64,000 nt of DNA from Anolis sagrei (taxonomy: Eukaryota; Chordata; Lepidosauria; Squamata; Anolidae), in the NCBI RefSeq assembly GCF_037176765.1, contig NC_090034.1, positions 89,870,000 to 89,933,999 of the forward strand, written 5' to 3'. Under the pieces are notes generated by a model. It saw only the letters and a program-made list of their open reading frames with translations. It was not told where the DNA came from and ran no database searches. Positions 1 to 8,342 of this stretch are shown one piece after another. Numbering within the stretch: the first letter of the stretch is position 1; every line of letters starts with the position of its first letter. Made by a program: the position numbers and the translations under genes.

Positions 1-358
1 CAAGGTGCTTGTTTATAAAGCTATTGTCCTCCCATACCTGCTATATGTTGTGAAATGTAGACTATCTACAGACGTCACATGCAACTCCTAGAACAATTCC
101 ATCAGCGCTGCCTCCGAAAAATCCTGCAAATCTCTTGGGAAGACAGACGGACAAATGTCAGCATGCTGGAAGAAGCAAAGACCACCAGCATTGAAGTGAT
201 GGCCCTCCGCCATCAACTCCGCTGGACCTGCCACATTGTCCGAATACCCAATCACCGTCTCCAAATGCAATTGCTCTACTCTGAACTCAAGAATGGAAAA
301 CGGGATATTGGTGGGCAGGAAAGGAGATTTAAAGATGGGCTCAAAGCCAACCTTAAAG
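1..358 (+). mobile_element. RTE-like LINE fragment, C-terminal part of ORF
   Basis: The + strand reads as the C-terminal part of a non-LTR retrotransposon protein, with segments such as HQRCLRKILQISWEDRRTN, LRWTCHIVRI and QLLYSELKNGKRD. This is the region after the reverse transcriptase in a LINE type common in fish, sharks and reptiles. The fragment enters from the left edge and stops near base 358, where a hAT-like end begins. The first 75 bases need another frame, so it is dead. The related 3' end of this family lies at 1386-1700. The clade (RTE or RTE-X) is my best guess. Confidence 0.6.
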
Positions 359-371
359 TAAGTAAGGTGAG

Positions 372-438
372 GCTGCAGACCATATTTTAGTTCTTGCAGA
401 CCACTGGTGGTCCACAGAACCCAGATTGGGAAGCACTG
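372..438 (+). mobile_element. hAT-type transposon right-end remnant
   Basis: The stretch from CAGACCATATTTTAG to the end AAGCACTG matches the right end of the hAT-type element at 51963-52646 (CAGACCATACTTTAG...ACTACTG) and the reversed left end of the element at 12164-12733. Only the terminal ~65 bp remain. Confidence 0.5.
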
Positions 439-1084
439 CTATATTGGAATGAAGTGCTTTTTTAGAACAGAGAGAGAGAGAGAACCAGAAACAGCCCTAT
501 GTGGAGGACTAATCATGAATGTCTGTTGCCATTTACTGAATGTCTGTTGGCCCAGTGAAAATTGAAAATGCGGATGAGGAATTAGAATAGAAATCAGCCC
601 CCTCCCCCGCCCCCCAACAATGCAATATTTTGCTTCTTGTCCCATTTGTATCTCTATAATAAACTCTTTCCTCAAAACATATTTCTTGCATTAACATTTT
701 AGACTTTCAGGGGAGGACCAAAAAGAACTCGCCTGCACAGTTTAGGTGAAGGAGGTATGGACACAGTAGTTGAAAGTCTGCTGCAAATTGCCAGACCAGG
801 TCTGACATAACTAAACGTAAATCTCTCTTCATCCATGAAACTGGTAAGATGGTTCTCTCTGTTTAACCTTCTTCAAAGTATTGTGAGAAAAATCAGGTAC
901 CCAACCCCAACTTTCTTCAAGGAAAGACTGAACAGGTCTGACCACTTAATAAATACCAGTGATCTAATTCAGGATGGAGGAAATGAGGAGTAGTAAAAAC
1001 TGCAATGAAATCTCTTGGAATTATCCACAATATTAGCTTAATTGTGGACTCCACAAACTTGAAAAACAGTACATTGAAAAACAG
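439..1084. other. No gene seen
   Basis: Anonymous AT-rich DNA with a short GA run near 470-482 and a C-rich run near 600-616. I see no coding exon or recognisable repeat. Confidence 0.5.
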
Positions 1085-1278
1085 TGTATATTGCTTATTG
1101 TTTTTGCATTTTACTATGTTGTTGATTGCGTTTTGGTTTCTATTTTATTGTATTTTATTTCATTGTCATTTGTTCTTTGGGCTTGGCCTCATTTAAGCTG
1201 CCCCGAGTCCCCGTTGGGGGAGATGGTGGTGGGGTATAAATAAAGATGATGATGATGATTATTATTATTATTATTAAA
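1085..1278 (+). mobile_element. L2-type LINE 3' end
   Basis: A T-rich 3' UTR is followed by the conserved block around CTGCCCCGAGTCCCC and GGGGTATAAATAAAG, and ends in (GAT/ATT)n. The same 3' end recurs near 42600, 44520, 46650, 54650 and 61230, so it is a dispersed LINE tail of L2 type. Confidence 0.7.
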
Positions 1279-1385
1279 TAAAGCAAATATCCCCAAACCT
1301 AAGGAGTCACCCCATAATCTAAATGCTGGGCAGTCATTTATTTTCAAGGTATACTCCAACTTGTATATGGAGCCATACTACCAGT

Positions 1386-1700
1386 ACTTACTTACTTAGG
1401 TGATCCTTTGTTGGCCAAATAGGATAGTCTTCCAGGATCAGTGTTCTGGTGGGTCCGTAGGTGACAGTGGAGCCCTATTCTTGATCTGCATCTTCTCCTG
1501 CAGTGAGGGCATTGGTTTCCAGGTGGAAGGCGGTACCAGTCGGGGTTGGCTTGACGTGCCTTCCTCTTGGCATGTTTCTCTCTTTTGCCCTCCATTCATG
1601 CCTCTTCAAATTCTGCAGCACTGCTGGTCACAGCTGACCTACAGCTGGAGCGCTCAAGGGCCAGGGCTTCCCAGTTCTCAGTGTCTATGCCAGAGTTTTT
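1386..1700 (-). mobile_element. RTE-like LINE 3' end with C2H2-finger tail
   Basis: The - strand ends in (TAAG)n (seen here as CTTACTTACTTA at 1386-1397) just after a reading frame. That frame contains CPHCRRRCRSRIGLHCHLRTH-like spacing: Cys-x2-Cys, then His-x3-His about a dozen residues later. This is a C2H2 finger at the C terminus of the same LINE type as bases 1-358. Frame 1392-1595 is open for 67 residues. A more decayed copy of the 3' part lies at 35880-36075. Confidence 0.6.
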
Positions 1701-1969
1701 AAGGTTGGCAAGATACTATCAGTAAAGGTAGTGTGGCTCTATATACAAGTTGATGAGGAATGTGAATGGAAGGGTGGTAGTATTTTAACTATTTTAACAG
1801 AATTTAAATTGCCTTGGTTAGAAATCAATATACTTTCTTGTGCTTTTAGTATTTTGAAATTCCCCAAAAGAAAAATAAGAGAGAGAACAAGAGTCCTATT
1901 TCTGGGCTTTCCATGAGGGTCTGGTTGGCCACTGAGAGAGCAGGTCTTTGGTCTCATACAGCACCGGTC

Positions 1970-2136
1970 ATTTCATGTGTTCTTAATGGCGCTCCATGCA
2001 GCCATGCTGGCCACATGACCTCGGAGGTGTCTATGGACAACGCCAGCTCTTTGGCTTAGAAATGGAGATGAGTACCAACTCCCAGAGTCAGACACGACTG
2101 GACTTCATGTCAGGGGGAAACCTACCTTTACCTTAA
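1970..2136 (+). mobile_element. Sauria SINE, 3' fragment
   Basis: The 3' half of the tRNA-derived SINE is present: GCTCCATGCAGCCATGCTGG, TGGCTTAGAAATGGAGATGA and the Bov-B-like tail CAGACACGACTGGACTTCAT. The tRNA-like head is missing. Confidence 0.85.
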
Positions 2137-2778
2137 CACACCAGGGACATACTACAAAAACTTTCCTCCTTGTTCTCAACTCAGACTAATGAGTCACTTT
2201 GCAAACAAGACCATCCGATTTCAAAGGTAAGTTCAATTTCCAGGAAGCAGCTCCTGGCACAATAAGCTGTTTTCTAAATCCTACGCCATAAACTTCCTTG
2301 TCAGAAAGGGGAGTATAGTGCAGAAGCCAAGACACAAAGTTACACATCTTCTTACCCCAGTCCAAAGTTTAGCAGTGGAATCTGCTTTGCAAGGAAGGGT
2401 GTTATCACAGAAACTTTTGGGTGCAACCATCCTGTGCCAAATTCATGAACACGTGGAAGACTCAAGGTAAGCACAGTAGATAGATGAATGGGGCCAGTGA
2501 AAAGAACGTGCATTCTTCAGCAGAATGAGCCTGTCAAGCCCCAAATACAGCAAGGTCGACTTACCACACTTTGAGAAACACACTATCATTGAATCTGAGG
2601 ACTCTTCCCCAAAGAAAACTTCATTAAGTTGAAATCCTAAAACTGTCAAACTTCACTATTTAACATAGGAGCCTGTGGGGCTGCCATCCTAACCTACTGT
2701 TGTCCCAAGAAATATTAAATTGATCAAGGCTGTGGATCCAATCCTGGCTCTTGAAGATAAGAAGAGATCAGAGCAATA
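2137..2778. other. No gene seen
   Basis: Unassigned intergenic DNA of about 640 bp. Short open frames on either strand show no domain, splice context or conserved motif. Confidence 0.5.
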
Positions 2779-3386
2779 GTACCATATAAACTCGAGTATA
2801 AACCGACACAAATAAAAGCGGAGGCATCTAATTTTACCACAAAAACTGGGAAAATGTATTGACTCAAGTATAAGCCGAGGGTGGGAAATGCAGCAGCTAC
2901 TGGTAAATTTCAAAATTAAACATAGATACCAATAAAATTACATTAACCGAGGCATCCATAGTTTAAATGTTTTTGAATATTTACATACAACTGTAATTTA
3001 AGATAGGACTGTCCAACTCTGATTAAACTATTATTCTAACCTTCTTCAATGTAAACGTGCTTACATATCCTTCCAATAATAATAAAGTAAAATATTAAAT
3101 GTAATAATAGAAGTAATAATAGAGTAAAATGATAAATGTAATAACAATAATAATAGAGTAAAATAATAAATGTTATAATAAAATAGAGTAAAATAATAAA
3201 TATAATAATAGAGTAAAATAATGTAAATATTATAATACTAAATGGAATAAAATAATAAATGTAATAGTAATAATAATAACAACAACAATAACAGAGTAAA
3301 ATAATGAATAACCTTGACTCAAGTTAGGCTGAAAAAGCCTAAAAAGGGGCTGAAAAGCTCGCCTTATTCTCAAGCATATATGGTAC
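2779..3386 (+). mobile_element. TIR DNA transposon, AT-repeat interior
   Basis: The left end GTACCATATAAACTCGAGTA and the reversed right end CGTACCATATATGCTTGAGA form terminal inverted repeats. Inside are CTCAAGTATAAGCCGAGG-type subterminal repeats and about 230 bp of imperfect AATAATAGAGTAAAATAA units (3075-3305). No transposase frame is present, so it is non-autonomous. A second, reversed copy flanks the R4 fragment at 55803-57352. The class is uncertain (possibly Tc/mariner-like). Confidence 0.6.
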
Positions 3387-3539
3387 GTTTCTGCTAGTCA
3401 TTCTTCAAACCTGAGCGGAAACATCATCAGGCATCCCATCCTCCATCATCCTTAATTTGTCTGTCCTCTTGAATATTGTAACTTGCTCCCAAAAGCTAAG
3501 TCAACAACCTTTGCAAGATCAACATATAGGTGGTAGGAA

Positions 3540-3731
3540 ATATAACACTGAGAACAAGTGTAATGTAGTTGATTGTAAAGTGTTTGCTGTGTTTTTCAGT
3601 GTTTTTATGAGTGATGGTCACTCGTTGGCCTGATTTGTGTATTGTGTCCACATTTGGTGTCAACTCGTCCAGTGGTTTTTGAGTTATGTTAATCCCACAA
3701 ACAAACATTACATTTTTATTTATATAGATTG
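3540..3731 (-). mobile_element. Helitron-like 5' end fragment
   Basis: Read on the - strand it begins AATCTATATAAATAAAAATG and continues with ATAACTCAAAAACCACTGGA and GTGACCATCACTCATAAAAA. The same order occurs on the + strand at 58630-58760. An opening of TC(T)ATATATATAAA form is typical of Helitron 5' ends, but no Rep/helicase or CTRR hairpin end is visible, so the assignment is tentative. Confidence 0.4.
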
Positions 3732-3904
3732 ACTCATATACTCCAGTTCAAAGCTGCTACTATAGACTATCTGCTTTTATAATCAGATAATATAATATAC
3801 CCTCCACTCATAAAGGCAAGAGTATTCAATCTGGAGGTCAATGGAATGGGGATGGAATTCTCTTTGCCTCTGGCAGACAGTCCAAGCCAACTTGAACTAG
3901 AAAA

Positions 3905-4229
3905 AGGTAAAGGTTTCCCCTTGACATTGAGTTTAGTTGTGTCCAACTCTGGGGGTTGGTGCTCATCTTCATTTCTAAGACGAAGAGCCGGTGTTCTCCG
4001 TAGATGCCTCCAAGAACATGGGGCTGATGACTGCATGAGGCACCATTACCTTCCCACAGAAGCAGTACCTTTTGATCTACTCACATTTGCACGTTTTCAA
4101 ACTACTAGTTTGGCAGAAGCTGGGCCTACCAGCAGGGGCTCACCCCTCTCCCTGAATTCAAACCGCCAACCTTTCAGTCAGTAAATTCAGCAGCTCAGCA
4201 GTTTAACCCGCTGTTCCACCAGGGAACAA
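3905..4229 (-). mobile_element. Sauria SINE, near full length
   Basis: It runs from the Bov-B-like tail (GGTAAAGGTTTCCCCTTGAC) to the tRNA-like head (CAGTTTAACCCGCTGTTCCA), inverted. About 325 bp. Divergence from other copies in the window is high, so it is an older insertion. Confidence 0.9.
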
Positions 4230-4254
4230 TTACCTTCCAAAGCACAAATTCAAA

Positions 4255-5112
4255 ATTCAGAATTCAAAATGATCTTAACAGATGACAGAGATGGGCCAAA
4301 ACTAACAAAGTGAGGTACAACAGAGACAAATGCAAGATACTCCACTTAGACAGAAAAAAATGAAATGCAGAGATACATATTGGGGTGCCTGTCTCGACAG
4401 CAGGACATGTGAAAAAGATCGTGGACCACCAGTTAAACATGAGTCAACAATGTCATGTGGTGACAAAAAAAGCCAATGGGATTTTGGACTGCATAAATAA
4501 GGAGTATAGTGTCTAGATCCAGGGAAGTCATGCTGCCCCTCTATTCTGCCTTGGTCAGACCACACCTGGAATAACACTGTGTCTAATTCTGGGCACCACA
4601 ATTGATGAGAAATTTTGACAAGTTAGAATGTGTCCAGAGGAGGGTAACAAATGATCAAGGGCCTGGAGAACAAGCCCTATGAGGAGTGGCTTAAAGAACT
4701 GGAAGAGAAGGCTGAGAGGAGACATGATGAAGGCTATGTATAAAGATGTGAGGGGAAGTCATAGAGAGGAGGGAGCAAACTTGTTTTCTGCTGCCCTGGA
4801 GACTAGGAAATGGAACAATGGCTTCAAACTACAGGAAAGGAGATTCCACCTGAACATTAGGAAGAACTTCCTAACTCTGAGAGGTAATATAATAATAATA
4901 ATAATAATAATAATAACTTCCTAACTCTGAGAGGTGTTCAGCAGTGGAACTCTCTGCTCCAGAGTGTGGTGGAGTCTCCTTCTTTGGAGGCTTTTAAACA
5001 GAGGCTGGATAGCAATCTGTCGGGGGTGCTTTGAATGCAATTTTCCTTCTTGGCAGAAGCGGGGTTGAACTGAATGGCCCACGAGGTGTCTTCCAACTCT
5101 ATGATTCTATGG
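4255..5112 (+). mobile_element. CR1 LINE 3' part
   Basis: This is the C-terminal part of the CR1 ORF2 and the 3' end. Frames read RGSHREEGANLFSAALETR, NNGFKLQERRFHLNIRKNF and, after the insertion, FNSMIL-type 3' sequence ending TCTATGATTCTATGG. An AAT run at 4886-4914 splits the ORF and is flanked by a 21-bp direct repeat. Several frameshifts show it is dead. Homologous copies lie at 33565-34459, 47445-48094 and 61845-62640. Confidence 0.9.
4865..4935. repeat. (AAT)n insertion between 21-bp direct repeats
   Basis: AACTTCCTAACTCTGAGAGG plus T occurs at 4865-4885 and again, identically, at 4915-4935. Only 29 bp of (AAT)n lie between them. CR1 has this sequence once, so the second copy arose with the insertion. 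Confidence 0.85.
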
Positions 5113-5213
5113 AAATTGGAATCAAATCAGAATACATGCCATCTCTGAGTTACAAGCTTCTGATTGACCGACTCTTAGTTAAGAATGGAGGTAAGACAAC
5201 AAGAAGTGAGAGA

Positions 5214-5296
5214 AATATTCCTGCTTCTTGGCAGGGGGTTGGTCTGGATGGCCCATGAGGTCTCTTCCAACTCTATGATTCTATGATTCTATGAAA
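5214..5296 (+). mobile_element. CR1 LINE 3' end, short
   Basis: About 80 bp of CR1 3' end (TTGGCAGGGGGTTGGTCTGG, then TCTTCCAACTCTATGATTCT repeats). This heavily 5'-truncated copy is only 100 bp from the previous one. Confidence 0.8.
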
Positions 5297-5953
5297 CCTA
5301 GCAGTTTGAAAACATGCAAAGGCGTTCGATGCAGTCATGCTGGCTACATGACCTTGGAGGTGTCTACAGACAATGCCGGCTCTTCAGCTTAGAAATGGAG
5401 ATGAGCACCGATAGAATCATAGAATCAAAGAGTTGGAAGAGACCTCATGGGCCATCCAGTCTAATCCCCTGCCAAGAAGCAGGAATATTACATTCAAAGC
5501 ACCCCCGACAGATGGCCATCCAGCCTCTGATTAAAAGCTTCCAAAGAAGGAGCCTCCACCACACTCCGGGGCAGAAAGTTCCACTACTGAACAACTCTCA
5601 CAGTCAGGAAGTTCTTCCTAATGTTGAGATGGAATCTCCTTTCCTGTAGTTTGAAGCCATTGTTCCATTGTGTCCTAGTCTCCAAGGAAGCAGAAAACAA
5701 GTTCGCTCCTTCCTCCCTGTGACTTCCTCTCACATATTTATACATGGCTATCATGTCTCCTCTCAGCCTTCTCTTCTTCAGGCTAAACATGCCCAGCTCT
5801 TTAAGCTGCTCCTCATGGGGCTTGTTCCCCAGACGCTTGATCATTTTAGTCGCCCTCCTCTGGACACATTCCAGCTTGTCAGAGGAGGGCAACTAAAATG
5901 ATCAAGGGTTGGACACGACTGGCCTTAATGTCAGGGGAAAACCTTTACCTTAT
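5297..5953 (+). mobile_element. Sauria SINE split by a CR1 insertion
   Basis: The SINE body runs 5297-5410 and ends at GAGATGAGCACCG. Its tail resumes near 5909 (TTGGACACGACTGGCCTTAA) and ends at 5953. The two parts join in register if the CR1 between them is removed. The tRNA-like head is absent. Confidence 0.85.
5411..5908 (-). mobile_element. CR1 LINE inserted in a SINE, 5' end inverted
   Basis: The CR1 3' tail (ATAGAATCATAGAATC) starts at 5411 and the - strand reads [20 protein letters not shown] and RGSHREEGANLFSASLETR. At its 5' end about 30 bp (5878-5908, AGAGGAGGGCAACTAAAATG) repeat the same CR1 region in the opposite direction. This inverted junction is typical of twin priming. Confidence 0.85.
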
Positions 5954-5954
5954 C

Positions 5955-6245
5955 TATAAATCAGGCATATTATTTAGCATTTGTGCCAAGTTTGGTCCAG
6001 ATCCATCATTGTTTGAATCCACAGTGCTCTCTGGATACAGGTGAACTACAACTCCCAAATTCAAGGTCAATGCCCACCAAACCCTTCCAGTATTTTCTGC
6101 TGGTCATGGCAGTTTTGTGTTGGTGGAGTTCAGAATACTCTTTTAATTTAGGTTCCAGCAACTACAACTCCCAAACGACAAAATCAATCCCCCTCAACCC
6201 CCCAACCCCCTAGTATTCAAATTTGGGCATATTGGGTATTTTTGT
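5955..6245 (+). mobile_element. Shared DNA-transposon module, isolated copy
   Basis: The sequence contains CAGATCCATCATTGTTTGAA, CACAGTGCTCTCTGGATACA and GAACTACAACTCCCAAATTC. The same module lies inside hAT-type elements at 21755-22735 and 31246-32285 and in the mosaic at 58630-59268. No element ends are visible here. Confidence 0.6.
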
Positions 6246-6790
6246 GATGAGGTCCTATAGATAGAGGTGAAAGATAGAGGTTGAAGAAAGAGCTAATCTC
6301 TTTGATCAAAGACTCCAAAAAGGTTTGTTCCTCCGAAGTTTGGAGGCTGGCAGTGCTTACCTGGCTTGGCCCCAATCTAGGGGGGTCCTATGGGGCTATG
6401 GCTGGCCGAGGCGCTCTCCTTCCAGCCCTGGGGGGCTCTCCATGGCCCTCTGCAAAAGGCAGAAGGAAGGGGCCGGAAGAAGGGGAAAAGCCAGGGAAGC
6501 AGACCTGCAAGCGGTGGCTGCTTCACCTGGGAAGGAGGAGGGGAGAGGAGAGGAGGGAGGGCACAGAGAAAGAGGGGCGGAAGGGGGCTGGGAGCCAAGG
6601 GCAGGCCTTGCAGACAATCCCTTTGGAAGGCTTCAGCAAACCAGAATCCCCAGCCAGGAGGGCCCCATCCATCAGAGTTTCTGGGAATTATCAGAGCAGT
6701 TGGTACCAGAAGCAGAAATTACCTGGAAAGGAGAAGAATTGCTTCCCATACTATGAAAAAACTATGGCCTATTTCATTAGTTATTATTAG
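6246..6790. other. Unassigned GC-rich block with open frames
   Basis: About 540 bp, GC- and purine-rich in the middle (6380-6620). A + strand frame at 6281-6790 is open for 169 residues, and two other + frames are open for more than 130. Several overlapping open frames in GC-rich DNA usually reflect composition, not coding. I see no domain, splice pattern or element ends. Confidence 0.35.
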
Positions 6791-6794
6791 TGGG

Positions 6795-6885
6795 TTGCTC
6801 TGAGTCTTTTTAGACTCTATGGCCAGGTTCCAGTAGCACTCTCTCCTGACGTTTCACCTCCATCTGTGGCAAGCATCCTCAGAGG
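6795..6885 (-). mobile_element. Penelope-like fragment, left of the H2B element
   Basis: GGCCAGGTTCCAGTAGCACT and CTGACGTTTCACCTCCATCT match the repeat seen at 15120-15220. The repeat continues at 7929 (TCTGTTGGAGGTATTTAT) on the far side of the hAT-type element, so that element landed in it. Confidence 0.65.
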
Positions 6886-7097
6886 CAGAGGCGGCCCTAG
6901 GTAATTTTCAATGGTAAGCAAACAGTATTTTGCCCCCCCCCCCCCAAACCAATCTTTGATATATATTTTCTGTTTGTCGTGGGAGTTCTGTGTGCCATAT
7001 TTGATTCAATTCCATCATTGGTGGAGTTCAGAATGCTCTTTGATTGTAGGTGAACTATACATCCCAGTAACTACACTTGCTGCACTTGCTCCCTTGC

Positions 7098-7581
7098 CTG
7101 GCCCGCTTTGGGTCTGGAGGCGTGCCTGAAGACCCCGGCGTGTGCACCAAAAGTCACCTCTTCTCCTGATTTTCTCCTCAGACATTGGGACCGAGAGAGA
7201 GAGAGGGAGACAGAGACAGAGGTGGAGATGCCCACCTTTCCTGAAGGTAGGCGCAAAAACAAAGGAGGCATCTCCTCCAAGGCCATGAGCATCATGAACT
7301 CCTTCGTCAACGACATCTTTGAACGCATCTCCGGTGAGGCCTCCCGCCTGGCGCACTACAACAAGCACGAGATCCAGACCGCCGTCCGCCTCCTGCTTCC
7401 CGGGGAGCTGGCCAAGCACGCCGTCTCCGAGGGCACCAAGGCCGTCACCAAGCCTCTCTCTTGGTCCCAATGGCTCTCTCTCTTGGTCCCAATGGCTGAA
7501 GAGAAAGTCAGGAGAAGAGGCGACTTTTGGTGCGCACGCTGGGGTCTTCAGACACGCCTCTGGACCCGAAGCGGGCCAGGT
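7098..7581. repeat. Inverted repeat enclosing the H2B segment
   Basis: The arm at 7098-7203 (CTGGCCCGCTTTGGGTCTGG ... CATTGGGACCGAGAGAGAG) is repeated, reversed, at 7474-7581 (CTCTCTTGGTCCCAATGGCT ... ACCCGAAGCGGGCCAGG). Each arm is about 105 bp with few mismatches. The loop of about 270 bp holds the H2B segment and an extra copy of TCTCTTGGTCCCAATGG at 7457-7473. Confidence 0.85.
7264..7452 (+). pseudogene. Histone H2B fragment captured in a transposon
   Basis: The + frame reads [20 protein letters not shown], then [14 protein letters not shown] and [20 protein letters not shown], then EGTKAVTK. This is the H2B histone fold from about residue 53 to the end of the C-terminal helix. The N-terminal tail, first helix and final YTSSK are missing. 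Between YNK and EIQT the canonical RSTITSR is replaced by a single His, an 18-base in-frame deletion. Codons are GC-rich, as in replication-dependent H2B genes. The frame stays open through flanking transposon sequence (7108-7791, 227 residues), but no start, stop or 3' stem-loop of a histone gene is present. It cannot make a working histone. Confidence 0.9.
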
Positions 7582-7952
7582 GCGGCGGCTCTGCCCCTTG
7601 GCCCACCCGCGGATTGGGGAGAGGAGAGGAGGAACGCCGGGGGATCGGGAAAGGGAGCTGGTCATGGGGAAGGAATCGAACGTGGAGAACGATTGAGCGC
7701 CGGCTCTGCTCGCGCACCCGGTGACCGGGTGGAGCAGGAACGAGAGGGACCAGGCGAGGCGAGAAAGCTGAGGCTCCCCCCGGACTGCTAGGGCTGTTGT
7801 GAGCTGAGGGGGCGCTCCTCAAGTGGCAGTCGAAGGGCATTTACAGAGGCGCCTCTGCGCCCCTGGCAAAAAAAAGTGTTCTGCGACTGCCTACTTCGTG
7901 TAATGGACGGGCCGCCCCTGCTCAGAGGTCTGTTGGAGGTATTTATTTATCC

Positions 7953-8056
7953 CAGGGGTCCTCAAACTAAGGCCCGGGGGACGGATACGGCCCTCTAAGG
8001 TCATTTAGCCAGCCCTCGTTCAGAGTCAACCTAAGTCTGAAATGATTTGCAAGCAC

Positions 8057-8095
<39 letters not shown>

Positions 8096-8334
8096 TTCGT
8101 ATCTCATCAGCCAAAAGCAGGCCCACACTTCCCACTGAAATACTAATAAGTTTATATTTGTTAAAATTGTTCTTCATTTTAATTATTATATTGTTGTTAG
8201 GGTTTTTTGCACTACAAATAAGATATGTGCAGTGTGCATAGGAATTCATGGTTTTTTTCAAATTATAATCCGGCCCTCCAACAGTTTGAGGGACTGTGGC
8301 CTGGCCCTCTGTTTAAAAAGTTTGAGGACCCCTG
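7953..8334 (+). mobile_element. hAT-type MITE with (CAA)n
   Basis: The ends CAGGGGTCCTCAAACTAAGG and AAGTTTGAGGACCCCTG form inverted repeats. Flanks ATTTATCC and ATTTATCG are an 8-bp duplication with one mismatch. About 382 bp, no coding capacity, with (CAA)n at 8057-8094. It sits in the ATTTATTT tail of the LINE copy that starts at 8343. Confidence 0.8.
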
Positions 8335-8342
8335 ATTTATCG

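Larger units (their letters stand above)
6886..7920 (+). mobile_element. Non-autonomous hAT-type element carrying H2B DNA
   Basis: The element begins CAGAGGCGGCCCTAGG and ends GGGCCGCCCCTG, so its ends are inverted. An identical 8-bp duplication CTCAGAGG flanks it at 6878-6885 and 7921-7928, as expected for hAT. In order it holds: a subterminal block; a piece of the shared module (6955-7080); an inverted-repeat arm (7098-7203); a loop with a histone H2B segment (7264-7452); the second arm (7474-7581); a GC-rich stretch (7582-7860); and the right end. It has no transposase. A 288-bp relative without H2B lies at 52198-52485. Confidence 0.85.

Noticed and set aside
7108-7791. A 227-residue open frame over the H2B segment as a functional gene
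   Set aside because: Only 63 residues are histone; the rest is transposon arm sequence. There is no histone promoter, start or 3' stem-loop, and key parts of the fold are missing.
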